64,000 bases of DNA from Mitsuaria sp. 7 (GTDB lineage Bacteria; Pseudomonadota; Gammaproteobacteria; Burkholderiales; Burkholderiaceae_C), in contig NZ_CP011514.1 in NCBI RefSeq assembly GCF_001653795.1, positions 5,018,727 through 5,082,726 of the forward strand. Reading direction: 5' to 3'. The notes under the pieces were generated by a model. The model made no database searches, was not told the origin of the DNA, and saw only the letters and a program-made list of their open reading frames with translations. The stretch's first letter is position 1. Each line of letters starts with the position of its first letter. Of this stretch, positions 18,832 to 27,200 are shown piece after piece. Both the position numbers and the translations under genes were made by a program.

Positions 18832-18902
18832 ATTGGGTCAGCTCCGTTCCGGTGGCTCCCGACCCCGTTTTTCAGAGGAGGAGACCGCGGAGCTGACCCA
18901 AT
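18832..18902. repeat. 15-bp perfect inverted repeat upstream of pckG
   Basis: ATTGGGTCAGCTCCG at 18832-18846 and its exact complement at 18888-18902, separated by 41 bp. It starts 33 bp upstream of the pckG ATG, so it may lie in its leader or promoter. There is no T-run after either arm. It could be a regulatory dyad or the remains of a small mobile element. The rest of the 302-bp gap (18799-19100) holds the RTX terminator and no gene. Confidence 0.7.
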
Positions 18903-19041
18903 GCCGCGCCTCAGCGTGGTGCTTCGCCGAACACTGGTTCCAATGTAATCACGCCGTAACTCCAACGCTTGCCGGGGTTATGCGTTTTGGGAATGGTTTG
19001 ATGCCGGGAGAAGCAAGGCGGGTGCCCGGATGTTCTCCACG

Positions 19042-19081
19042 AAAAAACGCCCCGGGAGGCGACGAGCCGTCCCGGGGCGTT
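19042..19081 (-). terminator. Terminator of the RTX secretion operon
   Basis: Perfect 12-bp stem AACGCCCCGGGA (19046-19057) / TCCCGGGGCGTT (19070-19081). In the minus direction it is followed by TTTTTT (19047-19042). It lies 19 bp beyond the stop codon of the giant RTX gene. Confidence 0.9.
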
Positions 19082-19100
19082 TCGATCGCACCTCGACGCG

Positions 19101-22100
19101 TCAGCGTGCGGAGACGGCGATCAGATGGTCAGCGTTGCTGCTGTAGCTCGGGAACGCGGCGTTGGACGCCATCGACGACCCGGAGAACGACGCCATCGCG
19201 GCGACCAGCGCATCCGCCTGACGCGCGGTGCTGGCGTGCTCGGCGGAGGAGGCGCTCGATACGGGCAGGCCGCGGGCCTTGTTGTCGAGGTCTGCCAACG
19301 ACCAGGTCGTGCCGTCGGCGAACTTCACCTGCTGCAACTGGTTGTAGATGTTGGCCGGGTCCTCGGACAGGAAGAACTCCCGTACCGTCACGCTGTCGCT
19401 CGTGCCGTTGATCGAGATCACCAGCCCGCTGCTTTCGCGCTTGACCGTCACTTCGGAAGCGGCCACGCCGTCCTTGAACTGCAACGTGTTCAGTCGACCG
19501 GCCGTCGGGTCGTACTCCGACGCGATCGTGTCAGCGCCGTCACCCTTGCCGAACAGGTAGGTGTCGTTGCCCCAGCCGCCGGTGAGTGTGTCGCTGCCGA
19601 CGCCGCCCTCCAGGACGTCGTCACCGTTGCCACCCTCCAGCAAGTCGTTGCCGTCACCACCGCGCACGATGTCGTTGCCGTCGCCGCCGTGGACGTAGTC
19701 GTCACCGGCTCCGCCGTCCAGCGTGTCGTTGCCACCTTGACCGTAGAGGCGGTCATTGCCACCCAGGCCGTTGATGCTCTCTGCAGCCGTCGTCCCGGTC
19801 AGGGTCTCCGCGTCGTCCGTAGCAATCAGCGAACGGGTCACAAGATCCGTGATGTTCCAGGTCGTGCCATCGGCAAACTTCACCTGCTGCAGTTGGTTGT
19901 AGATGTTGTTCGGGTCGTCGCTGCCGAAGAACTCCCGGACCGTGACGCTGTCGGTCGTGCCTGCGATGCGCAGCACCAGTTGGGTACCGTCGCGCCGCAC
20001 GCTCACTTCCGAAGCGCTCACGCCGTCCTTGAACTGCAGCGTGTTCATCCGCGTGGCCGTCGGGTCGTAGTCGCCGACGATGATGTCCGCGCCATCACCC
20101 TTGCCGAACAGGTAGGTGTCGTTGCCCCAGCCACCGTTGACGGTGTCGTTGCCGGCACCGCCTTCCAGGACGTCGTCGCCGTTGCCACCCTCCAGCAAGT
20201 CGTTGCCGTCACCACCGCGCACGACGTCATTGCCGTCGCCGCCGTGGACGTAGTCGTCACCGGCTCCGCCGTCCAACGTGTCGTTGCCGCCTTGACCGTA
20301 GATCCGGTCGTTGCCGCCCAGGCCATCGATGACATCCGAGGTCGCGCTCCCCGTCAGCGTCTCCGCGTCATCGGTGGCAATCAACGAACGGCTCACCAGA
20401 TCCGTGATGTTCCAGGTCGTGCCATCGGCGAACTTCACCTGCTGCAGTTGGTTGTAGATGTTGTTCGGGTCGTCGCTGCCGAAGAACTCCCGGACGGTGA
20501 CGCTGTCGGTCGTGCCTGCGATGCGCAACACCAGCTGAGTGCCGTCGCGTCGCACGCTCACTTCCGAGGCGCTCACGCCGTCCTTGAACTGCAGCGTGTT
20601 CATCCGCGATGCCGTCGGGTCGTAGTCGCCGACGATGATGTCCGCGCCGTCGCCCTTGCCGAACAGGTAGGTGTCGTTGCCCCAGCCACCGTTGACGGTG
20701 TCGTTGCCGGCACCGCCCTCAAGGACGTCGTCGCCGTTGCCCCCCTCCAGCGAATCGTTGCCGTCACCACCGCGCACGAGGTCGTTGCCATCGCCGCCAT
20801 GGACGTAATCGTCCCCGGCTCCGCCGTCCAGCGTGTCGTTGCCGCCCTGACCGTAGATCCGGTCGTTGCCGCCCAGGCCGTTGATGACATCCGAGGTCGC
20901 GCTCCCCGTCAGCGTCTCCGCATCGTCCGTGGCGATCAGCGAGCGGGCGACAAGGTCCGTGATGCTCCAGGTCGTGCCATCGGCGAATTTCACCTGCTGC
21001 AGCTGGTTGTAGATGTTGCTCGGGTCGTCGCTGCCGAAGAACTCCCGGACGGTGACGCTGTCGGTCGTGCCTGCGATGCGCAGCACGAGTTGAGTACCGT
21101 CGCGCCGTACGCTCACTTCCGAAGCGCTCACGCCGTCCTTGAACTGCAGCGTGTTCATGCGCGTGGCCGTCGGGTCGTAGTCGCCGACGATGATGTCCGC
21201 GCCGTCGCCCTTGCCGAACAGGTAGGTGTCGTTGCCCCAGCCACCATTGATGGTGTCGTTGCCGGCACCACCCTCCAGGACGTCGTCGCCGTTCCCACCC
21301 TCCAGCGAATCGTTGCCGTCACCACCGCGCACGATGTCGTTGCCGTCGCCGCCGTGGACGTAGTCGTCACCGGCTCCGCCGTCCAGCGTGTCGCTGCCGC
21401 CCTGACCGTAGATCCGGTCGTTGCCGCCCAGGCCATTGATGAAATCCGAGGTCGCGCTCCCCGTCAGCGTCTCCGCGTCATCGGTGGCAATCAACGAACG
21501 GGTCACCAGGTCCGTGATGTTCCAGGTCGTGCCATCGGCGAATTTCACCTGCTGCAGCTGGTTGTAGATGTTGCTCGGGTCGTCGCTGCCGAAGAACTCC
21601 CGGACGGTGACGCTGTCGGTCGTGCCTGCGATGCGCAACACCAGCTGAGTGCCGTCGCGCCGCACACTCACTTCCGAGGCGCTCACGCCGTCCTTGAACT
21701 GCAGAGTGTTCATCCGCGATGCCGTCGGGTCGTAGTCGCCGACGATGATGTCCGCGCCGTCGCCCTTGCCGAACAGGTAGGTGTCGTTGCCCCAGCCACC
21801 GTTGACGGTGTCGTTGCCGGCACCGCCCTCCAGGACGTCGTCGCCGTTGCCACCCTCCAGCGAGTCGTTGCCGTCACCACCGCGCACGATGTCGTTGCCG
21901 TCGCCGCCGTGGACGTAGTCGTCGCCCTCCCCGCCATCAAGCAGGTCATCGCCGCCTTGTCCGGAGATGCGATCGTTGCCGCCAAGCCCATAAATGACGT
22001 CATTGCCAGAACTGCCTGTCAGGACGTCCGCGGCCTGCGTGCCGCCGCTTGTCAACGCCAGGAGCGTCGTGATGTTCCAGGCCGTGCCGTCAGCAAACTT

Positions 22101-25100
22101 CACCTGCTGCAGCTGGTTGTAGATGTTGCTCGGGTCGTCGCTTCCGAAGAACTCTCGCACCGTCACGCTGTCCGTCGTGCCGTTGATCGTCAGCACCAGC
22201 GAACTGCCATCGCGCTTCACCGTCACTTCCGAAGCGCTCACGCCGTCCTTGAACTGCAGCGTGTTCGTCCGCGTAGCCGTCGGGTCGTAGTCGCCGACGA
22301 TGATGTCCGCGCCATCGCCCTTGCCAAACAGGTAGGTGTCGTTGCCCCAGCCACCGTTGACGGTGTCGTTGCCGGCACCGCCTTCCAGGACGTCGTCGCC
22401 GTTGCCACCCTCCAGCAAGTCGTTGCCATCACCACCGCGCACGATGTCGTTGCCGTCGCCGCCGTGGAGGTAGTCATCACCGGCTCCGCCGTCCAGCGTG
22501 TCGTTGCCGCCTTGGCCATAGATGCGGTCGTTGCCACCCAGGCCGTTGATCACGTCCGACGTGGCGCTTCCCGTCAGGGTCTCCGCATCGTCCGTGGCGA
22601 TCAGCGAGCGGGTCACCAGATCCGTGATGTTCCAGATCGTGCCATCGGCAAACTTCACCTGCTGCAGTTGGTTGTAGATGTTGCCCGGGTCGTCGCTGCC
22701 GAAGAACTCTCGCACCGTCACGCTGTCCGTGGTGCCGTTGATCGTCAGCACCAGCGAGCTGCCGTCGCGCTTCACCGTCACGTCCGATGCGCTCACGCCG
22801 TCCTTGAACTGCAGCGTGTTCATCCGCGAAGCCGTCGGGTCGTAGTCGCCGACGATGATGTCCGCGCCATCGCCCTTGCCGAACAGGTAGGTGTCGTTGC
22901 CCCAGCCACCGTTGACGGTGTCGTTGCCGGCGCCGCCGTCCAGGACGTCGTCGCCGTTGCCACCCTCCAGCAAGTCGTTGCCATCGCCACCGCGGACGAG
23001 GTCGTTGCCGTCGCCGCCGTGGACGTAGTCATCACCGGCTCCGCCGTCCAGCGTGTCGTTGCCACCTTGACCGTAGATCCGGTCGTTGCCGCCCAGGCCG
23101 TTGATCACGTCCGACGTGGCGCTTCCCGTCAGGATCTCCGCATCGTCCGTGGCGATCAGCGAGCGGGTCACCAGATCCGTGATGTTCCAGGTCGTGCCAT
23201 CGGCAAACTTCACCTGCTGCAGTTGGTTGTAGATGTTGCTCGGGTCGTCGCTGCCGAAGAACTCTCGCACCGTCACGCTGTCCGTGGTGCCGTTGATCGT
23301 CAGCACCAGCGAGCTGCCGTCGCGCTTCACCGTCACGTCCGATACGCTCACGCCGTCCTTGAACTGCAGCGTGTTCGTCCGCGTAGCCGTCGGGTCGTAG
23401 TCGCCGACGATGATGTCCGCGCCATCGCCCTTGCCGAACAGGTAGGTGTCGTTGCCCCAGCCACCGTTGACGGTGTCGTTGCCGGCGCCGCCGTCCAGGA
23501 CATCGTCGCCGTTGCCACCCTCCAGCGAATCGTTGCCGTCACCACCGCGCACGACGTCATTGCCGTCGCCACCGTGGACGTAGTCGTCACCGGCTCCGCC
23601 GTCCAATGTGTCGTTGCCGCCTTGACCGTAGATCCGATCGTTGCCGCCCAGGCCATTGATGAGGTTCGCGGCAGAGGTGCCGAAGAGGGCATCCGCATCG
23701 TCCGAAGCCGTTAGCGACTTGGTGACGATGTCAGCGATGGACCACGTCGTGCCATCCGCAAATTTCACTTGCTGCAGCTGGTTGTAGATGTTGCTCGGAT
23801 CGTCGCTTCCGAAGAACTCTCGCACCGTCACGCTGTCCGCGGTGCCGTTGATCGTCAGCACCAGCGCGCTGCCATCGCGCTTAACCGTCACTTGGGACGC
23901 GGCCACGTCTTCCTTGAACTGCAGCGTGTTCAGGCGACCGGCCGTCGGGTCGTACTCCGACGCGATCGTGTCCACGCCGTCTCCCCTGCCGAACAGGTAG
24001 GTGTCGTTGCCCCAACCACCGGTCAGCACGTCGTTGCCAGCACCGCCATCCAGCACGTCGTTGCCTTCGCCGCCTTCGAGCACGTCGTCTCCGATCCCGC
24101 CCACCAGCGCATCGTTGCCTGACCCGCCCTGAAGGATGTCGTTGTCGGCACCACCCAGCAGTCGGTCATTGCCGCCACCGCCGATCAGCGTGTCCGCACC
24201 GCCTCCGCCAATCAGGACGTCGTTGCTCTCGCCACCGTCGATCCGGTTGGCGCCAGCGTTCCCGACGATCATGTCCGCCGACGACGTGCCCTGGTCCTCG
24301 ACCGTGCGCACGCCTTGATTGCGCAACATCGCCCAGATCGAGGAGTCCGCCGGCAGTGCGTCAAGCCATTGCGACAGCTTCGAGTAGCCGTCGAAGCCCG
24401 CGCGGTCCAGGACCGAACTGCCGTAGCGCACGAGGTCCGCAAGATCGGCAATCGTCAGACGCTCGTCGGCAGCGTGACGTTGATCGAGAAGCGTCGACAG
24501 TGCGTCGGAAGACCACCGCACGCCGTTTCCATCGAACACGATTTCGACCGCGTCGACATACGCCGCCAGGCGCGTCTGCATGACAAGGGCGGCATAGACC
24601 GAGTCCTTCAGCGACGACATCGCGGCTTCGTAGAGCACGGTCGCTTCCGTCGCGGTGGGCTTCAGGAACGAGAATCCGTAGGTCGTGCGCCCGTCCAGCG
24701 TCGGAGGAACCGAGAACTGCAGTGTTCCGTTAAACGCCTGCAGACTCGCCGCGAGATCCGCCGATTCGCGATCCCCGTCGATGGTGTACGCGCCGGAAAA
24801 CGCCGGTCTGGAGACCAGATAAAGCGATCTGGGCATCGTGTTTCCACCGACGACTTCTTCGGCCCGGAAACCTCCTTGAACAATCAGTCCCTGGTCGAAG
24901 AGCAGGCGCGTCAGTTGGTTCAGCGACTCCGATTGCACATAGGGGTCGTTTGACGGGGACTGGGCCAGGAGATGCCGCCATTCCACGCCGCGGCGATCGA
25001 GCTCGTTGCCGAACTGCTGGGCGAAGAGGAATTCCGTCTCGACCTGGAGCATCTCCGGCCGTTGCGCGATCGTCTTGAGCGGCTTGAAGAAGTCCGTCGC

Positions 25101-26630
25101 CGTATCGGCCCAGGTCGCCAGCACCCTCGGGATCAGCGCACGCTGTTCTTCCGCGGTCTTGGCGGCTGCGAAGGCGGCGACTGCTTCCTGAAGGCGCTTG
25201 GATTCCGCCGTGCCCAGACTCATCGCCTCGCGAAGGTCGCGGACGGCACCGGAACCCGTCATGTCGGGCAGCGCCATCGCTTCCGCCACGATGGGAATGG
25301 CCGGGAACTCACGATAGAACGGGTTGTCATCCAGGTTCAGGTTCGCGGCGCCATCACCGGTGACCGCCACGCTGTCGATTTCCGTCTGAGTGCCATCCAC
25401 GCGGATGACCTTCGCCTTGCCGGTGATGCTGTTGCCGTTGCCGAGGTCGACGTTCCCCCCGGTCACTTCCAGTGAAATCCCCTTGATGCCCAGTTGCCCC
25501 AGGGTCTGCAGCTCGTTCTGCTGGCTGACGCCGTCGCCATTCAGATCGCGCCATAGGCGGACATTGGCGAAATTGACATCGTTGGCGTCGAATACGCCGT
25601 CCTTGTTGGAGTCCTGGGCTGCCAGTGCCTCGAAACCCGTGCCCGCCTTGCGTGTGATCGGATTGCCGTCAGCGTCCTTCCCCGGGATGTCCGTATCGAC
25701 ACCGAACAGTTCAGAACCGTTATCGATCAGGCCGTTGCCGTTGCGGTCCATGACGAGCCATGCGTCATCGCCAGCAAGCCAACCCGTCCCGGTTCGGACG
25801 CCGTCACCGTTGTGGTCGAAGAGGACCGGCCCGAGCGCCGGATTGCGCATTTCGATGCCGTCACCGTCCAGATCGATGGCGAGCGGATCGCGCGGGCGCC
25901 AGGTCGTCGAGCGCCGGTAATTGTCGTTGACCATCTGGTCAACGACCCAGTCGCGTGCCGTGCTGATCCATTTCCATGCCGTATCGCCCATGGCGCTTCC
26001 AGCGCCGGCCGCCACGGCCGCCGCAGTCACCACAACGATGGCTGGAGCACCAAAGAATGCCGCTGCCGCGCCGACCGCCAGGGCCGCTGCCCACGACAAG
26101 GCCACCCCGGTGGCGGCGGCGCCAAAGCCACTTTCATCGCCCGTATCAAACCAGTCGTAAAGGCCCTTTCCGAGTGCCATGGCATCGAAGGCGGGACCCA
26201 GCCATTTGGCTCCTACGTGATCCGCGTTGGACTTCAGGTTGTCAATAACCCAATCCGCCTCCCGGCTCATGTCGGCAATTTTCTTGCCGGAATCGATCAG
26301 CGGCGAGTGAAGATCATTGGCCACTGCAGCCGCCTTGTCGGCGTACTTCTGCATGACCTGGCCAATCCCCTTGCCTCCCTGCTCCGCCGCCGCATTCGCC
26401 CATCGCTGGGCATTCTCTGAAGCCTGCTTGAATCCCTGCCCAAACTCTTTCGCTATGCGGTCATACCGTTGCTGCTCGGTGACGATTCCCGCCCTGGTCT
26501 GCTCGATAAACCACTTCTCGTATCGCGTTGCCGCCTCAGATAGAGCGCTAGCCGTACTTGCGGCAAGACTTTCGACGGACTTGACGTAGTCTGCAAGAGT
26601 AACGCTGAAGATCTCAGTGTTATGCGTCAT
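19101..26630 (-). CDS. Giant RTX calcium-binding protein, type I secreted
   Basis: A 2,509-residue RTX protein. Residues ~1-165 are helical. Residues ~170-216 are a Gly/Ala-rich hydrophobic stretch that could insert in membranes. Residues ~247-390 are a Ca-binding block (IDLDGDGIE, FDHNGDGVRTGTGW, DRNGNGLIDNGSELFG, LNGDGVSQQNE) as in FrpA/FrpC-type RTX proteins. From ~785 come nonapeptide GGxGxDxLx repeats and nine haemolysin-type Ca-binding-related modules (EFFGSDDP, FADGTTW). The last ~60 residues, Ser/Ala-rich and ending in LIAVSAR, are the likely type I secretion signal. AGGGAG lies five bases before the ATG at 26630, which overlaps the preceding stop. It is probably an adhesin or antibacterial toxin; the choice is open. 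Confidence 0.93.
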   Translation of the reverse strand: MTHNTEIFSVTLADYVKSVESLAASTASALSEAATRYEKWFIEQTRAGIVTEQQRYDRIAKEFGQGFKQASENAQRWANAAAEQGGKGIGQVMQKYADKAAAVANDLHSPLIDSGKKIADMSREADWVIDNLKSNADHVGAKWLGPAFDAMALGKGLYDWFDTGDESGFGAAATGVALSWAAALAVGAAAAFFGAPAIVVVTAAAVAAGAGSAMGDTAWKWISTARDWVVDQMVNDNYRRSTTWRPRDPLAIDLDGDGIEMRNPALGPVLFDHNGDGVRTGTGWLAGDDAWLVMDRNGNGLIDNGSELFGVDTDIPGKDADGNPITRKAGTGFEALAAQDSNKDGVFDANDVNFANVRLWRDLNGDGVSQQNELQTLGQLGIKGISLEVTGGNVDLGNGNSITGKAKVIRVDGTQTEIDSVAVTGDGAANLNLDDNPFYREFPAIPIVAEAMALPDMTGSGAVRDLREAMSLGTAESKRLQEAVAAFAAAKTAEEQRALIPRVLATWADTATDFFKPLKTIAQRPEMLQVETEFLFAQQFGNELDRRGVEWRHLLAQSPSNDPYVQSESLNQLTRLLFDQGLIVQGGFRAEEVVGGNTMPRSLYLVSRPAFSGAYTIDGDRESADLAASLQAFNGTLQFSVPPTLDGRTTYGFSFLKPTATEATVLYEAAMSSLKDSVYAALVMQTRLAAYVDAVEIVFDGNGVRWSSDALSTLLDQRHAADERLTIADLADLVRYGSSVLDRAGFDGYSKLSQWLDALPADSSIWAMLRNQGVRTVEDQGTSSADMIVGNAGANRIDGGESNDVLIGGGGADTLIGGGGNDRLLGGADNDILQGGSGNDALVGGIGDDVLEGGEGNDVLDGGAGNDVLTGGWGNDTYLFGRGDGVDTIASEYDPTAGRLNTLQFKEDVAASQVTVKRDGSALVLTINGTADSVTVREFFGSDDPSNIYNQLQQVKFADGTTWSIADIVTKSLTASDDADALFGTSAANLINGLGGNDRIYGQGGNDTLDGGAGDDYVHGGDGNDVVRGGDGNDSLEGGNGDDVLDGGAGNDTVNGGWGNDTYLFGKGDGADIIVGDYDPTATRTNTLQFKDGVSVSDVTVKRDGSSLVLTINGTTDSVTVREFFGSDDPSNIYNQLQQVKFADGTTWNITDLVTRSLIATDDAEILTGSATSDVINGLGGNDRIYGQGGNDTLDGGAGDDYVHGGDGNDLVRGGDGNDLLEGGNGDDVLDGGAGNDTVNGGWGNDTYLFGKGDGADIIVGDYDPTASRMNTLQFKDGVSASDVTVKRDGSSLVLTINGTTDSVTVREFFGSDDPGNIYNQLQQVKFADGTIWNITDLVTRSLIATDDAETLTGSATSDVINGLGGNDRIYGQGGNDTLDGGAGDDYLHGGDGNDIVRGGDGNDLLEGGNGDDVLEGGAGNDTVNGGWGNDTYLFGKGDGADIIVGDYDPTATRTNTLQFKDGVSASEVTVKRDGSSLVLTINGTTDSVTVREFFGSDDPSNIYNQLQQVKFADGTAWNITTLLALTSGGTQAADVLTGSSGNDVIYGLGGNDRISGQGGDDLLDGGEGDDYVHGGDGNDIVRGGDGNDSLEGGNGDDVLEGGAGNDTVNGGWGNDTYLFGKGDGADIIVGDYDPTASRMNTLQFKDGVSASEVSVRRDGTQLVLRIAGTTDSVTVREFFGSDDPSNIYNQLQQVKFADGTTWNITDLVTRSLIATDDAETLTGSATSDFINGLGGNDRIYGQGGSDTLDGGAGDDYVHGGDGNDIVRGGDGNDSLEGGNGDDVLEGGAGNDTINGGWGNDTYLFGKGDGADIIVGDYDPTATRMNTLQFKDGVSASEVSVRRDGTQLVLRIAGTTDSVTVREFFGSDDPSNIYNQLQQVKFADGTTWSITDLVARSLIATDDAETLTGSATSDVINGLGGNDRIYGQGGNDTLDGGAGDDYVHGGDGNDLVRGGDGNDSLEGGNGDDVLEGGAGNDTVNGGWGNDTYLFGKGDGADIIVGDYDPTASRMNTLQFKDGVSASEVSVRRDGTQLVLRIAGTTDSVTVREFFGSDDPNNIYNQLQQVKFADGTTWNITDLVSRSLIATDDAETLTGSATSDVIDGLGGNDRIYGQGGNDTLDGGAGDDYVHGGDGNDVVRGGDGNDLLEGGNGDDVLEGGAGNDTVNGGWGNDTYLFGKGDGADIIVGDYDPTATRMNTLQFKDGVSASEVSVRRDGTQLVLRIAGTTDSVTVREFFGSDDPNNIYNQLQQVKFADGTTWNITDLVTRSLIATDDAETLTGTTAAESINGLGGNDRLYGQGGNDTLDGGAGDDYVHGGDGNDIVRGGDGNDLLEGGNGDDVLEGGVGSDTLTGGWGNDTYLFGKGDGADTIASEYDPTAGRLNTLQFKDGVAASEVTVKRESSGLVISINGTSDSVTVREFFLSEDPANIYNQLQQVKFADGTTWSLADLDNKARGLPVSSASSAEHASTARQADALVAAMASFSGSSMASNAAFPSYSSNADHLIAVSAR
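19310..24270 (-). repeat. Nine-module 555-bp tandem repeat inside the RTX gene
   Basis: The same landmark (antisense of LNTLQFK / MNTLQFK codons, read as GTGTTC on the plus strand) recurs at 19486, 20041, 20596, 21151, 21706, 22261, 22816, 23371 and 23926, exactly 555 bp (185 residues) apart each time. Each unit holds four to six RTX nonapeptides plus one HCBP-related module. The two outermost units resemble each other (SEYDPTAGRLNTL) and differ from the seven inner ones (GDYDPTAxRxNTL). Inner units alternate TATR and TASR. Confidence 0.95.
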
Positions 26631-27193
26631 TTGAACTCCCTGTTGAAAATGCGCTTGAATGGATAGACGAAGGTGATGAATAGATTGAAGGCCGCGATGA
26701 TCGTCATGCCGACAAACGCCAGCGGTCCGACGACGATCAGTCCGGCAGAAGTACGAAGAGCCCAGGCGACCAAATGGCTTCCTTGAGACGAGCCCAGCGG
26801 GTCGATGGCTCCAAAGTAGCAAGCGGCAAGAAGTGCCCAGAGAATCAATGCGGCCCAGTACGGCGCGGAACCGCGCGAGGCGCTGGAGGTCCGTCTCACA
26901 TACTCACTGCGCTCGTACAGCCTGGCGCCGACGCAGAAGAGCACTGCGGCAGGCCATAGAAGAATTGCGGCCCAGGAAACGAAGGCAAAGGCTGCAGTGG
27001 TGGCTCCGATCTGCACGTTCTCCCGCAAGCGACGAATTGCGGGAATCCATTGACTGGGGGCCTCAATGAATTGACCAATGTCGACACTCAAGAACAGGAC
27101 GACACAGAGAAGTGCACCAACATAAATGCCGGCGAAGCGCTTCACCATTCCAACGTTCAACGCATCCAGTTCTTGCTTGTTGATCGGTTTCAT
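26627..27193 (-). CDS. Polytopic inner-membrane protein in the RTX operon
   Basis: A 188-residue protein with about four hydrophobic segments (FAGIYVGALLCVVLFLSV, TTAAFAFVSWAAILLWPAAV, WAALILWALLAACYFGAI, LIVVGPLAFVGMTIIAAFNL). No family is recognised. I use the ATG at 27193 with GGTGAG upstream, seven bases after the HlyD stop. A longer start at 27223 would overlap hlyD. Its stop overlaps the RTX start (ATGA). Such a gene is not a usual part of a type I secretion operon. Its coupling to a toxin-like RTX protein with a hydrophobic segment suggests an immunity or accessory role, which is inference. Confidence 0.75.
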   Translation of the reverse strand: MKPINKQELDALNVGMVKRFAGIYVGALLCVVLFLSVDIGQFIEAPSQWIPAIRRLRENVQIGATTAAFAFVSWAAILLWPAAVLFCVGARLYERSEYVRRTSSASRGSAPYWAALILWALLAACYFGAIDPLGSSQGSHLVAWALRTSAGLIVVGPLAFVGMTIIAAFNLFITFVYPFKRIFNREFK

Positions 27194-27200
27194 CGTCGGC

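Noticed and set aside
19125..23714. A very long open frame (about 1,529 codons) on the plus strand opposite the RTX gene
   Set aside because: It is the antisense of the 555-bp repeat array. Because each repeat is in phase and stop-free on the other strand, the frame stays open; its product is a Val/Ala/Arg-rich repeat with no domain.
19310..24270. CRISPR-like regular repetition
   Set aside because: The period is 555 bp of coding sequence with degenerate repeats; there are no short identical repeats with unique spacers.
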